A stretch of 64,000 nucleotides of DNA from CAVZCC01 sp963773765 (GCA_963773765.1 CAVZCC010000006.1:62001-126000); one strand, 5' to 3'. Shown: positions 35,023 to 46,800, numbered from the stretch's first letter. The notes: generated by a model from the letters alone, not told the origin. Numbers and translations: made by a program.

Positions 35023-35439
35023 TCAGCCCCGCCCCAGGATCCGGTCCACCGCGATCTCGATGGCCACCCGGTTGTCCCGCTCGCCCGGTCGGCGGTAGCG
35101 CTCCCCGTAGGCGGCCACCGCGGCGGCCACCCGGTCGGGGTCGGCGGTGACCGACACGGTGCCCTCCAGCGTCAGCCACCGGGCGCCGTCCACCTGGCAC
35201 ACCGCGGCCCGCCCGCCCCGGCGGGCGTTGGCCACCTTGGCCGACGGGTCGAAGGTGATGATGCGGACCAGGCGGGTGGCGGCGTCGTAGGTGAAGCCGA
35301 CCGGCACCACGTGGGGAGAGCCGTCGGCCCGCAGGGTCGTGAGCGTGGCCAGGTGCCGCTCGGCCAGGAAGGCGGCCACGTCGTCGGGCAGTGCGCCGGG
35401 GTCCACCGCGGGTCGGGAGGGTGGTCCGTCCTGGGCCAT
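35023..35439 (-). CDS. PPOX-class F420-dependent oxidoreductase (Rv1155-like)
   Basis: 138 residues. Split beta-barrel fold of the pyridoxamine-phosphate-oxidase superfamily. Visible landmarks are FLAERHLATLTTLRADGSPHVVPV, the cofactor-binding S-A-K-V-A-N-A-R-R-G-G-R-A-A-V, and LTLEGTVSVTADPDRVAAAV. This pattern is that of actinobacterial F420-dependent members. It is 4 bp upstream of the ABC permease's stop codon and on the same strand, so it may be transcribed after the exporter. Substrate unknown. Confidence 0.85.
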   Translation of the reverse strand: MAQDGPPSRPAVDPGALPDDVAAFLAERHLATLTTLRADGSPHVVPVGFTYDAATRLVRIITFDPSAKVANARRGGRAAVCQVDGARWLTLEGTVSVTADPDRVAAAVAAYGERYRRPGERDNRVAIEIAVDRILGRG

Positions 35440-35443
35440 GGCG

Positions 35444-38097
35444 CTACTCGCTGGAGATGGCCTGGAGCACGTCCAGGTTGGCGGCCCGCCGGGCCGGCAG
35501 CAGTGCCGCCAGCACGCCGGCCAGCCCGGCCACCACGCAGATCACGACCAGCTGGGTGACCGGCAGCTTGTAGGTGAAGATGCCGGGGGTGTCGGCGGAG
35601 ATGGCGATGGTCAGCGCGATGGAGAACAGGATGCCGATGACCAGGCCGATCAGCGTGCCGAAGATGGCGATGATGGCGGCCTCGGTCCGCACCGTGGCCC
35701 GGAGCTGGCGTCGGGACATGCCGACCGCCCGCAGCAGGCCCAGCTCCCGGGTCCGTTCCAGGACCGAGAGCGACAGCGTGTTGGCGATGCCGATCAGGGC
35801 GATGATGATGGCCAGGCCCAGCAGCCCGTAGATGATGGCGAGGAACGTGTTGATGGGCCCGGTCTGCGCCTCCACGAACTCCTGCAGGTCCTGGACCTGG
35901 ACCGTGGGCGAGTCGGCCACGATCTCGTCCAGCTCGGTGCGGAGCTGTGCGAGGTCCGCACCGTCCGCGGCCGTCACGTAGATCTGGCTGTCCACGTTGA
36001 ACAGCGGCAGGACGTTGGGTTCGAAGGTGGCCAGGGGCAGCCAGATGTTGCCCTGGCCGATCGACTTCTCGAAGATCACCGCCACCTCCACCTCCTGGGT
36101 GCCGGTGGCGCCGAAGTAGATGGGGATCTTGTCGCCGACCTTCCAGCCCCGCTCCTCGGCGTACTTCTGGTTGACGGCCATGGTCCCGGCCACCAGGGCG
36201 TCCGGGGACCCCTCGAGCGAGCCGGCGTCGATCACGTCGAACCAGGTGGCGGGGTCGATGCCCAGGGCGAAGTCGTCCTCACCGGGCGGCGCGCTGTCCG
36301 ACGCGCCGACCAGGCCGGCGGGGATCGTGGTGGCGGTGGCGCTCTCCGCGTCGGCCCGGGCCTTGTCGTCCAGCAGGCGGACGAAGGAGAAGCGGACGGG
36401 GCTGACCAGGCCGGCGTCGGGGAGCGCGGCGATCTTGTCCGCAGTGTCCTCCGGGATGGACCCGAACGAGGTGACCGATGCCGTGGCCACCACGAAGTCG
36501 GCCTTGACCGACTCGTTGATGGTGGCGTCCGCCGTGGCCTTGATGGACGACGCCACGATGGCGATCACCACCACCAGGGTGACCCCGATGGTGAGCGCAG
36601 CGGCGGTGGCGGCGGTCCGGCGGGGGTTGCGGGCGGCGTTCTCGCCCGCCGAGGCGGCCGGTGATCCGACCGCCGATGGAGAAGGGCTTGGCCAGCAGGC
36701 GGCTGACCGGCGACGCGATCAGCGGTCCCAGGATGACGGCGACGGACACGAGCAGCGCGACGGCGCCGGCGCCCGACCTCCAGCAGGGGGTTGGGCCCTG
36801 CGTCGGCCAGTCCGGCGGCCATGAGGGCGATCCCGCCCAGGACCAGCAGGCCGCCCCAGATCTTGCGGGCCGTCGACAGGCCCGAGCGGTCGAGCGACAC
36901 CTCGCTCAGCGCCGCGATGGGGGGGATCTTGGAGGACCGGAGGGCCGGGATGAAGGCGGACAGGATGGTGACGCCCACGCCGATCACCAGCGCCAGCACG
37001 ACCACCCCACCGGTCAGGCCGGGCACGCCGCTGTTCACGGTGAAGAAGTTCTTGACCAGGCTGATGAGCGCGGCGGCCAGCGCCACCCCGAACAGCAGGC
37101 CGAGCACGGACGCGATCAGGCCGATCAGCAGGGCCTCGAGCATGGTGGCGCCCAGCACCTGCCTGCGGCGGGCCCCGACGGCGCGGAGCAGGGCGGTCTC
37201 CCGGCTGCGCTGCTGCACGATGATCGAGAACGTGTTGTAGATGATGAAGATGGCGACGAACAGGGCGATGTAGCCGAAGACGCTGATGAAGGTGCCCAGG
37301 ATGTCCACGAACTGCGAGATCTGCTCCTGGTTCTCCTCGGTGAACGCGGCCCCGGTCAGCACCTGCTGGTTGGGGAGTGCGTCGGCCAGGTCCTTGGCCA
37401 GGGCCGTCTGGGTCACGCCCGGCTCGGCCGCCACCGCCACGTAGTTGAACTGGTCGGGCTGGTTGACCAGTCGCTGGGCCGTGGGCGTGGTGAAGAACAT
37501 CACCTTGGCCCCGCTCGACTGCGTCCCGTCCTCGCCCAGTCCGACCAGGCCGACCAGGGTGAACGTCTCGGTGCCCTGCTGGGTGGTGGCCAGGGTGATC
37601 TCGCCCCCCACCTCCACCCCCAGGCCGTCGGCGGTCTTGAAGTCGACCGCGACCTCGTCGTCGGCCTCCGGGCCGCGTCCGTCGGTGAGCTTGCCCAGCC
37701 GGAGCGCCTCGTCGGTGAGCCAGTTGTAGGTGATGGTGGGCGGACCGAAGCCGCCGCCATAGACCTTTCCCTTGGAGTCGACCAGCTCCGGGCCGGTGGA
37801 CTCCACCACGCCCTGGGCGTCGCGCACGCCGGTCACCGCGGCCACCTCCGGGGTGAGCGAGGCCGGGACCGGGTTGCGGATGGGCTGGCCGAGCGGGGTC
37901 TCCTGCGTGTCCGGTGAGCGCACCACGGCGTCGATGCCCTGGTAGACGTCGCCCACGAGGGACTTGATGGAGTCGCTGAGGGTGCTGGACAGCAGCTGCG
38001 TGCCGGTCAGGAAGGCGATGCCCAGGACGATGGCGATGCTGGTGGTGACCAGCCGGCGCTTGCGGGCCAGCAGGTCCTTGAGCGCGACGCGGAACAT
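35444..38097 (-). CDS. MacB/FtsX-type ABC transporter permease (two frameshifts)
   Basis: About 883 residues when repaired. Two FtsX units: an N-terminal helix (RLVTTSIAIVLGIAFLTGTQLL), a large extracytoplasmic domain, three helices (FVAIFIIYNTFSIIV onward), then a second unit with the same order ending in A-A-L-L-P-A-R-R-A-A-N-L-D-V-L-Q-A-I. An extra C occurs in each of two CCC runs, at 36772-36774 (restores LLEVGAGAVALLVSVAV) and 36645-36647 (restores RLGGENAARNPRRTAAT). Start overlaps the ATPase stop by one base. Such exporters move lipoproteins, peptides or drugs; substrate unknown. Confidence 0.88.
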
Positions 38098-38849
38098 CAG
38101 TCCCCGAGGCGCTTGAGCATGTCCAGCACGCCGGCGGCGGTGGGGTCGGTCATCTCGTCGCGGATGTGGCCGTCGGCCAGGAACACCACTCGGTCGGCGT
38201 AGGACGCGGCGTTGGCGTCGTGGGTGACCATCACGATGGTCTGGCCCAGGTCGGTCACGGCGTGGCGCATGAACTGGAGGATCTCGCCGCCCGAACGCGA
38301 GTCCAGGTTGCCGGTGGGCTCATCCGCGAAGACGATCTGGGGGTGGCTGGCCAGGGCCCGGGCCACCGCCACGCGCTGCTGCTGGCCGCCGGAGAGCTCG
38401 CTCGGCCGGTGCGACAGGCGGCTGCGGAGCCCGACGGTGTCGATCACCTGGTTGAACCACTCCGTGTCCGGCTTGCGGCCGGCCAGGTCCATCGGCAGCG
38501 TGATGTTCTCCGCCGCGGACAGGGTGGGGATCAGGTTGAAGGCCTGGAAGACGAACCCGATCTTGTCCCGCCGGAGCTCGGTCAGCTCCCCCTCGCTCAG
38601 GTCGTCCAGGTAGGTGTCGCCGATGAACACCCGTCCCGACGTCAGCCGGTCCAGTCCGGCCAGGCAGTGCATGAGCGTGGACTTGCCGGAGCCGGACGGG
38701 CCCATGATGGCGGTGAAGCGGGCCCGCTCGAACGTGACCGTGACCCCGTCCAGGGCGCGGACCTCGGTGTCTCCCTCGCCGTAGACCTTGCGGGCGTCGA
38801 TGGCACCGGCGGCGGCGACCTCGGTGGTGGTCGGATTGGGTGCGGTCAC
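38097..38849 (-). CDS. ABC transporter ATP-binding protein (MacB/LolD type)
   Basis: 250 residues, GTG start. Walker A is M-G-P-S-G-S-G-K-S-T, the Q-loop FVFQAFNLIPTLSAAEN, the signature L-S-G-G-Q-Q-Q-R-V-A-V-A-R-A-L, Walker B I-V-F-A-D-E-P-T-G-N-L-D, and the switch His in VMVTHDANAA. All catalytic residues are intact. It pairs with the permease directly downstream. No accessory membrane-fusion gene adjoins, as is usual in single-membrane bacteria. Confidence 0.93.
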   Translation of the reverse strand: MTAPNPTTTEVAAAGAIDARKVYGEGDTEVRALDGVTVTFERARFTAIMGPSGSGKSTLMHCLAGLDRLTSGRVFIGDTYLDDLSEGELTELRRDKIGFVFQAFNLIPTLSAAENITLPMDLAGRKPDTEWFNQVIDTVGLRSRLSHRPSELSGGQQQRVAVARALASHPQIVFADEPTGNLDSRSGGEILQFMRHAVTDLGQTIVMVTHDANAASYADRVVFLADGHIRDEMTDPTAAGVLDMLKRLGD

Positions 38850-39073
38850 GAATCACTCCTCGTGGTGGCGGCCGGTGCATCGGGGGGCACTCGACGTGAC
38901 GACGATACCCGCCCCCGTCGCCGGAGGGCATCGGGCGACCACGTCGTCGCGACGGACCGGCAGGTGCATTCGCCCGCAAGGAAACGGGCGCGTCGGGGGA
39001 CAGGCGGGTGGAAACGGCAGGGAGGCCCGGGCAAGGCAGAGACGGGCGGGGAACGGAACGCGCCGGGCGTGGC

Positions 39074-40039
39074 TCAGCCGGCCGGGGTGAGCGTGGTGCC
39101 CGGGTCCATCGGGACGGCCCCGGCGTCCGGCCCGTCCGCGGGCTCGGTCGGGTCCCAGATCCGCGCGCTCAGCGCGGGGACGTGGCACACGGCCAGTCGG
39201 GCCCAGTGCTTGCGGACCTCCGGCCGGGCCTGGCACGCGATCCGGAACAGCAGCCTGGCATCGGTGCCGCGGCGCAGGCGGGCCGCGGCCACGCCGCCGA
39301 TGGTGGCGTAGCGGGCCAGCAGTTCGCCGTCGGGAATCGGCGTCCGGGCCATGGCCTCCAGCGCCTGGAAGGCCCACTGCAGCCGGAGCTCGTCCCCCTG
39401 CGGGGTGGGCGCCGCGGGCCGGTCGCTCCACGCCACCAGGCGCTCCGGGGTGTGGACCACGTCCAGGCCCTCCTCCAGCACGTGGTGCAGGGCCACGCCC
39501 GCGATGTCGCGGGGCGAGGCGTCGCGCGGGCCCACGCCGTCGACCGCGTCCAGCAGGCGGGTGCGCTCGGTGGCGAACGCCCCGGGTCGCAGGCAGACAG
39601 CGGGGGACCCGTCGGTGCCGGTGTCCCGGGGGAGGATCTCGGTCAGGGAGCCGTCCGGGTGGCGTTGCTCGCCGCCACAGCTCACGAAGGCGGCACCGCT
39701 GCGGTCCACCAGGAGCCCGAACCGGGCCAGCCAGGCCGCGCCCACCTCGGTGTCGGCGTCGATCACGGTGGCCCAGCGGCCCCGGGCCGATGCCAGCCCG
39801 GCCCGGCAGGCCTGGGTGGTCCCGGCCGCGTCCTGGCGGACGATCCGGACCCGCTGGTCGGCCACGGCCCGGGCGGCGGCGACGGTGTCGTCGGTGGAGC
39901 CGTCGTCGACCACCACCAGCTCGAGGTCGGCGAAGGTCTGCGCCAGCACCCCGGCCACGGCGCGGCCCACCACATCCGCACGGTCGCGGACCGGGATCAC
40001 CACGCTGAATCGTGGACGCACGACCACATTGTGGGCCAC
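39074..40039 (-). CDS. glycosyltransferase family 2
   Basis: 321 residues, GTG start. GT-A fold: F-S-V-V-I-P-V-R-D-R-A-D-V, ELVVVDDGSTDDT, and the metal-binding D-A-D-T-E-V. The C-terminal 170 residues are helical and include a segment RLQWAFQALEAMARTPIPDGELLARYAT. No membrane segment is obvious. It lies 85 bp downstream of the GT39-like membrane gene on the same strand, suggesting a shared role in surface glycan synthesis. Donor and acceptor unknown. Confidence 0.82.
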   Translation of the reverse strand: MAHNVVVRPRFSVVIPVRDRADVVGRAVAGVLAQTFADLELVVVDDGSTDDTVAAARAVADQRVRIVRQDAAGTTQACRAGLASARGRWATVIDADTEVGAAWLARFGLLVDRSGAAFVSCGGEQRHPDGSLTEILPRDTGTDGSPAVCLRPGAFATERTRLLDAVDGVGPRDASPRDIAGVALHHVLEEGLDVVHTPERLVAWSDRPAAPTPQGDELRLQWAFQALEAMARTPIPDGELLARYATIGGVAAARLRRGTDARLLFRIACQARPEVRKHWARLAVCHVPALSARIWDPTEPADGPDAGAVPMDPGTTLTPAG

Positions 40040-40124
40040 GGTCCGCGGCGGACCGCGGACCCGCAGCGTCGGCGACGACGGGTCATCGACCGATCGTCAG
40101 TGTGCCGCTCCGCCGGGACGGGCC

Positions 40125-41754
40125 TCAGGAGCCGCCCGTGAGCACGTACACCGAGACGTCGTCCTGTGCGGCCAGGTCCTGCACGTCCAGCCGGTCCCGC
40201 AACTCGTCCAGGGTCCAGAGGTGTCCGTAGACGGGTGGCTCGTCGATCCAGACCAGGCACACCGGCCGGTCCGCCAGCGTGGGGATGAGCTGGTCCAGGT
40301 CGTCCACCGGCTCGCTCGACTCCAGCCCGGTCCGGCGCGGGCTCCACTCCGCCTCCACCGTCGGGTAGAGGCCGTTGGGCAGGTTCGACACCACCGGGCA
40401 GTCCGTCGGGCAGGGCGTCGAGCGCGGGGTTGTCCCGCACGTCCCGGAACGTGTCGCTGTTGTAGTTGCCGTCGAAGTACGGGTTGCCGGCCGCGAAGCC
40501 GACCATGGCGACCATGCCGGCCGCGATGTTGGCCACCGCCCACACGTGGGCCACGGCCAGGCCCCGGGGCCACCAGCGGTTCCCCGGCTCCGGTCCCAGG
40601 TCCCGCAGGTGGGCGATGAGGGCCAGCGCCGCCACCAGGAGGGACAGGTACGCGGGGTTCAGCAGCCGCAGGTCCAGCTGGTTGAGCGCGGTCGTGGTGC
40701 GCACGTACAGCATGTACAGGAGGTACCCGAACGACATCAGCAGGAGCAGGCCGACCGGGCCTCCCACCAGGCGCAGCTTGCGGGCGACGACCGACTCCCC
40801 GGGTCGGCGGGTGGCCATGGAGACCTTCCATCCCAGCCATGCCGCCACCACCAGGACCACGCCGCCCACCACGGCCCAGATCTTGGTGAAGCCGTTTCCC
40901 ACGCCCGGCAGGAGGAAGCGGCCCAGGGTGGCCAGGATGTCGAAGCCGTTGTCGAACAGGCCGCGGGCCGACGGGAAGCGCTCGCCGGTGTAGGTGCCGT
41001 CGACGGAGTGGTTGCGCGCCATCCAGGCCACCGGGGCCAGGATCGACACCACCCCGAACACCGCGGCGTTGCGGACCCGCAGCAGGACGCGGTGCTCGCG
41101 GTCCAACAGAAGCCACAGGCCGCCGATGCCGACCAGGACGATGCCCACGTAGCGGAGCCCGAATCCCACCCACACCAGGCCGGCCGCGGCCAGGAGGAAC
41201 GCCCACCGACCCGACGCCTGGAAGTTCAGCAGGGCCAGGATCCAGACCATGATCAGCACGCCGAAGGCGAAGTCCGTCATGAGCAGGTGCCCGAACCCGA
41301 TGGTGGAGGAGCCCAGCGCGATCACGGCCGTGCCCAGGAGCACCAGCCGCTCCTGGCGCACCACCCGGACCAGCAGGCGGTGCCCGACGATGACGGCCAG
41401 GAAGGTCATCACCACGTTCAGGGCCACCGCGGCGCCCAGGGTGTCCAGCGGCGTGACCTTGGCGACCGCGGCCATCAGCCACGGCCACACCGGGGGCCAG
41501 ACCGTGAGGGGCCGCTCCAGGAAGTAGCCCAGCCCGTCGCCGGCCAGCAGCGAGTCCGCCGTGGCCTGGTAGCCGGTGCCGTCGTCGCCGATGGCGATGC
41601 CACCGACGTTGGCCACGAGCACCGCCACCGAGCCGGCCAGGGCCAGGGCCAGGGGGTACCAACGCGGGAGGCGCGTCGACCCGTCCCCCGCGGCTTCGGC
41701 GTCGCCACCGGCACCGCCCGTGTCGCTGTCGTCGCCTCGTTCCGTCGCCCTCAC
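40125..41754 (-). CDS. polytopic membrane glycosyltransferase-like protein (GT39/PMT-like, frameshifted)
   Basis: About 542 residues from GTG 41754, or 568 from ATG 41832. About ten helices follow a short cytoplasmic N-terminus (for example LALALAGSVAVLVANVGGIA, FLAVIVGHRLLVRVV, FAFGVLIMVWILALLNF). The first periplasmic loop has I-G-D-D-G-T-G-Y-Q-A-T-A-D-S-L-L-A-G, with an Asp pair where polyprenyl-phosphate-dependent glycosyltransferases carry catalytic acidic residues. One extra base near 40402 shifts the frame; the end continues PVVSNLPNGLYPTVEAEW to VYVLTGGS. The divergent cyclase gene starts at 41858, which favours the shorter start. Confidence 0.72.
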
Positions 41755-41857
41755 CGTGCCCCCGACCGGTCGTTCCGGCCAACCAGTGTCGGCGCACGTC
41801 CCGGTCGGCACAAGTCCCGGCCTGCCTGTCATGCCGTCCCCGTATGCTGAGGCGGTC

Positions 41858-44800
41858 ATGGACTGCCCGAGTTGCGGAGCTGAGTGCGCCGGCGGGGCCC
41901 GGTTCTGCTGGTCCTGCGGCCAGCCCCTCCGGGCCCTGAGCGAGGAGCGCCGTGTGGTCACGGTCCTGTTCGCGGACCTGGTCGGGTTCACGGCCCTGTC
42001 CGAGCAGATGGACCCGGAACAGGTCAAGCGCCTGGTGGACAAGGCCTTCGAGCGGCTGGTCCGTGACGTGACGGCCTTCGGCGGCAAGGTGGACAAGATC
42101 ATCGGCGACGCCATCGTCGCCCTGTTCGGCGCCCCGGTGGCCCATGAGGACGACGCCGAGCGTGCCGTGCGGGCCGCCCTGCGCATGCAGGAGACCCTCG
42201 GGGCCTACGCCCAGGAGAGCGGCGCGGGCATCCGGATCCGCATCGGTGTGAACACCGGCGAGGTCCTGGTCGGCGCGTTGCGGGCCGGCGGTGACTACAC
42301 GGCCATGGGTGACGTCGTGAACACCGCGTCCCGCCTGCAGACCCTGGCCGACCCGGGCGAGGTGCTGGTGGGGGAGACCACCCACGCCGCCACGCGGGAC
42401 ATGATCGGCTACGAGTCCCGGGGCGCGCTGATCGCCCGCGGCCGGGAGGAGCCGGTCAACGTCTGGACCGCCACCCAGGCCCTCCTCCCTCCGGGCTACC
42501 GCCCCCGGCACCGGCAGTCGCCGCTGATCGGCCGGGACGGGGAGATGGCCATCCTGACCAACGCGGTCCGGGTCTCGGTGGCCCATGGCCGGGCCCAGGT
42601 GCTGGTGATCCTGGGGGAGGCCGGCGTCGGCAAGACGCGGCTCGCCAACGAGGTCGCAGCCATCGCCGAGATGGACGACGGCGTGTCGCACTTCAACGGG
42701 CGGTGCGTGCCCTACGGAGAGGCCAACCCGTGGTGGCCCATCGCGGAGGCGTTGCGCTCCGGCTGCGGCATCGGGCGGGACGAGCCCCTGGACAGCGCAC
42801 GGGCCAAGTCCATGGCGGCGGTGTCCGAGGTGTGCACCGGGCGTGACGGTGACCCGGGCCGGGCGGACATCACCGCGGTGGTGAACGGGTTGCTGCACCT
42901 GATGGGCTACGAGGGCCCGCTCCGGGGCCTGGACGGGGCCCGGGCCCGGACCGAGGCGACCCAGGCCCTGCTCACGTTCCTGGAGGCATCGGTCCGCAGG
43001 CGGCCCCTCATGATCCGCCTGGCGGACCTGCACTGGGCCGACCAGTCGGTGCTGGACCTCATCGACGAGCTGTCCACGCACCTGGCCCGGCACCCGTTCG
43101 TGTTCGTGGCCACCGCCCGCCGTGCGCTGCAGGAGCGGTGGTCACCCCGCGTGGGCCGGTTCAACAGCCTGGTGCTCAACCTGGATCCGCTCGACCGGAC
43201 CGCCACGTCGGTGCTGCTGGACGCGTTGGCCGGAGACGAGTTGGACCCCGCCACCCGCACCATGCTGCTGGACCGCTCCGGGGGCAACCCGTTCTACCTG
43301 GAGGAGCTGATCACCCTGGTGGGCCAGCACACCGCGGAGGTCGCCGCGGCCGGGGGCCGGTCGCCGTCGGGTCGGCTGTCGGACACGTTGCCCGACACGC
43401 TCCGGGGCCTGGTGGCGGCGCGCATCGACGGCCTCTCACCGGAGGAGCAGCTGGTCCTGGAGGACGCCTCGGTGTGGGGCAGCTCCGGCCCGCTGGTGGT
43501 GGTGAACCGCATCGCGGAGGCGGTCCGGGGCGTGGCCGACGTGACCTCGCTGGTCCAGTCCCTGGCGGACAAGGACGTCCTGGTCTTCGCCGGCGACGAG
43601 TGGTCGTTCCGTTCCGACCTGGTCCGTGAGGTCGCCTACGCCCGGCTCACCAAGCGGGAGCGTCTCATGCGCCACGTGGGCATCGCCTCCTACCTGGAGC
43701 ACGCCGTGGCCGGGCGCTTCGCTGACGACGGGGTGGTGGACACCATCGCCCGCCACTACGTGGAGGGGGCGCACCTGGCCCGGGACCTCGGCCCCGGCAC
43801 CGGCCCGGACGGCCTGGAGGACCAGGCCGTCACCTGGGCGCTGGAGGCGGCCCGCCGGGCCGAGCACGACGCCAGCTGGCCCCTGGCCGGCCGGCTCTAC
43901 ACCCAGGCCCTCGCCCTGCTGGACGACGACGCCACCCTGGCGCGGTTCCGCTGCCTGCTCGGGCGGTCCCGCGTCCTGGCCGAGCAGTGGGACGAGCCCG
44001 GGGCCCGGGCCGACGCGCTGGAGGCACTGGCACTGGCCGACGAACTGGGCGATCCGGGCGGGCGGGCCCATGCCCTGCTGCGCATGGCGGCGGCCAGTGC
44101 ACGCGCTGCGGAGTTCAAGCGGGCGGACGAGGAACTGGCCGAGTCCCTCCAGTTGTTCGACGGCCAGGGTGACGTGGGCGGCCGGGCCGAGGTGCTGCGC
44201 CAGCGGGGCATGGCCGAGCTCCTCCGCGGTGACCAACGCGCCGCCGGAGGAGCCCATCGCCGCCGCCCTGGACGCGTTCCGGGCGGTGGGCGACCGCCGC
44301 GGGGAGGCCTGGTCACTGCAGAACCTGGCCTGGATCGCGTTCACCGACGGCCGGATCGACGCCGCCGAGCGCTACATCGACGCATCGGAGGAGGCGTTCG
44401 AGGAGGCGGGTGACCTGGGGGGCCTGGCCTGGGTGCGGGGCCTGTCCGCCTTCGTGAAGTTCCAGCAGGGCGACTTCGACACCGCCCGTGAGCTGTCGGC
44501 CCGGGTCCTGCGGGAGAGCGAACGCCGTGGGGACCGGTTCGGCCAGGGCATGATGCACCTGGTCCAGGCCTCGGTGGAGCTGTGGTCCGGGCACCCCCGG
44601 GCCGCGGCGGCGGGCGCATCGGCGGCGGTGACGGCGTTCCGGTCCGCCGGCGACGCGGTGGGCATGGAGCAGGCCCTGGCGCTGGTCGGCAGGGCCGAGG
44701 TCATGGCCGGGGACCTGCCCACCGGTCGGCGCTACCTGGAGGAGGCCATCGAGGCCAGCAAGGACACCTCGGCGTCGTTCGCGGCCATGGTCGCCCACTT

Positions 44801-45377
44801 CACCGACGTCCAGATCGGCCGTCCCCAGGCGCTGGTGTCGATCCCGGAGTCGGAGTGGTCCGGATTCAGCGGTGGTGCGGCGCTCACCACCGCGCAGCAC
44901 ATCTCGGCCCGCGCCCTGGCCCTGGCCCAGATGTCACGGGAGGACGAGGCCCTCCCCATCGCCCGTGCTGCGGCCGAGCAGGCCGAGCAGGGTGGCTACG
45001 AGTGGTCGGCGCTGGCCCTGGTGGCTGCCGCCTGCGGGCACCGGGAGGAGGCCGTGGAGGCCGCGACCCGGGTGGCGGCCCTGGAGCGGACCACCTACCT
45101 GGACCGCCTGACCGCACAGCTGGCGGTGGCGGTCAGCGACCTGGGACCGGACGGCGACGCCGCGCTGGGCCGGGCCCGCCACGAGTTCGGCATCGGCGAG
45201 GACCGGGTGGCGGTGGCCCTGGTGGCGCTGGCCACCGCGGTGCGGTCGGAGGCCCGGGACCGGACGTCGGGGCCGGACCAGTTCGAGTCGGACCGCCAGC
45301 TGCAGGAGCTCGGGCTGTCCGACACGCGCTGGCGGGACCTGTTCCGCCGGGCCGTGGGCCACGCCGCCGCTCGGTGA
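41858..45377 (+). CDS. zinc-ribbon/class III adenylate cyclase/AAA ATPase/TPR regulator (frameshifted)
   Basis: About 1172 residues when repaired. A zinc ribbon (C-P-S-C and C-W-S-C, residues 3-22) precedes a class III cyclase domain with metal Asp in V-L-F-A-D-L-V-G-F and K-I-I-G-D-A, and the purine/transition-state residues in M-G-D-V-V-N-T-A-S-R-L, so it looks catalytically complete. The ATPase domain has Walker A L-G-E-A-G-V-G-K-T-R and R-L-A-D-L-H-W-A-D, like AfsR/MalT STAND proteins. The rest is TPR-like helices. One extra C at 44243-44244 breaks the frame. No DNA-binding domain is visible; signal and targets unknown. Confidence 0.85.
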
Positions 45378-45431
45378 CGGCGTGGCCCGGCCGGTGCCCG
45401 GGGACGCGCCCGGGTCCGTCCGTTGTCCCGG

Positions 45432-46068
<637 letters not shown>

Positions 46069-46180
46069 GGTCGTACTCCTGGCTGTTCGCGTGCGGGGTG
46101 GGTAATTCCCGACCAATCTAGTCGGGAATCTCCGTGGCGTCAGGTCGGGGGAGGGGGTACAGCGACCAGGTGCGAACTCG

Positions 46181-46224
46181 AGCAAGCAAAGTGGTTGACA
46201 GGGTGAGCGGGTGCTTGCTACAGT
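46181..46224 (+). promoter_or_regulatory. sigma70-type promoter with flanking inverted repeat
   Basis: TTGACA at 46195-46200 and TACAGT at 46219-46224 are separated by 18 bp, a good -35/-10 pair in a genome where such AT-containing hexamers are rare. AGCAAGCA at 46181-46188 and TGCTTGCT at 46212-46219 form a perfect 8-bp inverted repeat that brackets the -35 box and touches the -10 box, as a repressor operator would. It drives the phasin-like gene 67 bp downstream. Confidence 0.7.
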
Positions 46225-46290
46225 TAGCACATAAGGAAGCAACCCCCCGTCGGAGCGAGTCGTCCGGCGAACCGGCCAGGAGGCCCCGCC

Positions 46291-46638
46291 ATGAACACCA
46301 TCCTCGATCCCGTCACCGAGGTGCAGGACCGCGTCGTCGAGGTGCTGTCCAGCGTGAAGCAGCCCGTCAGCCACGCCGTGAGCACCGCGGTCGAGTTCGT
46401 CCTCGACCGCTTCCCCGAGGTACCCGCCCTGCCCTACGCCGAGAAGCTGCCCACCCCCTTGGAGCTCATCGACAACCAGGCCAAGTTCGCGGCCAAGGTC
46501 GTCTCCACCTCCAAGTCCGTGGCCGTCGGTGCAGCCAAGGCTGCCGCCCCGCTCACCGACAAGCTGCTCGACCGGCCGGCCCCGGTGAAGGCCACGGCCC
46601 GCAAGGCCGCCGCCAAGGTGACCCCCAAGGCCGCCTGA
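46291..46638 (+). CDS. small Ala/Lys-rich helical protein, possibly phasin-like
   Basis: 115 residues. Entirely helical in appearance: DPVTEVQDRVVEVLSSVKQPVSHAV, then LIDNQAKFAAKVVSTSKSVAVG, and a basic tail ATARKAAAKVTPKAA. No signal peptide or membrane helix. The amphipathic middle and Lys/Ala tail recall polyhydroxyalkanoate phasins and heparin-binding haemagglutinin-type proteins, but no diagnostic motif allows a firm choice. The strong dedicated promoter and following hairpin suggest an abundant, singly transcribed product. Confidence 0.6.
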   Translation: MNTILDPVTEVQDRVVEVLSSVKQPVSHAVSTAVEFVLDRFPEVPALPYAEKLPTPLELIDNQAKFAAKVVSTSKSVAVGAAKAAAPLTDKLLDRPAPVKATARKAAAKVTPKAA

Positions 46639-46752
46639 CCGGCCGCATCCAGATCTGCCGGGTCGCTGACCCGGCACATCCTCCCCGGCGAGGTACCCCC
46701 CTGCCCGCCGGAGGACACCCACACTCGGCACCCCCCTGACGAGATGTGGTCG

Positions 46753-46778
46753 AACGGAGGGCCTTCGGGCCCTCCGTT
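46753..46778. terminator. 11-bp hairpin with UUCG tetraloop
   Basis: AACGGAGGGCC, TTCG, GGCCCTCCGTT: a perfect 11-bp stem capped by the very stable UUCG loop. It lies between the convergent phasin-like and acyltransferase genes. No U-tract follows on either strand. It is a likely transcription end for the phasin-like gene and perhaps for both. Confidence 0.75.
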
Positions 46779-46800
46779 CCGCGTCCGGGGCCCGGTTCCT

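Noticed and set aside
36565..38097. Programmed ribosomal frameshifting in the permease
   Set aside because: Two independent +1 shifts without slippery sequence or stop context, and many similar breaks in unrelated genes, point to sequence error.
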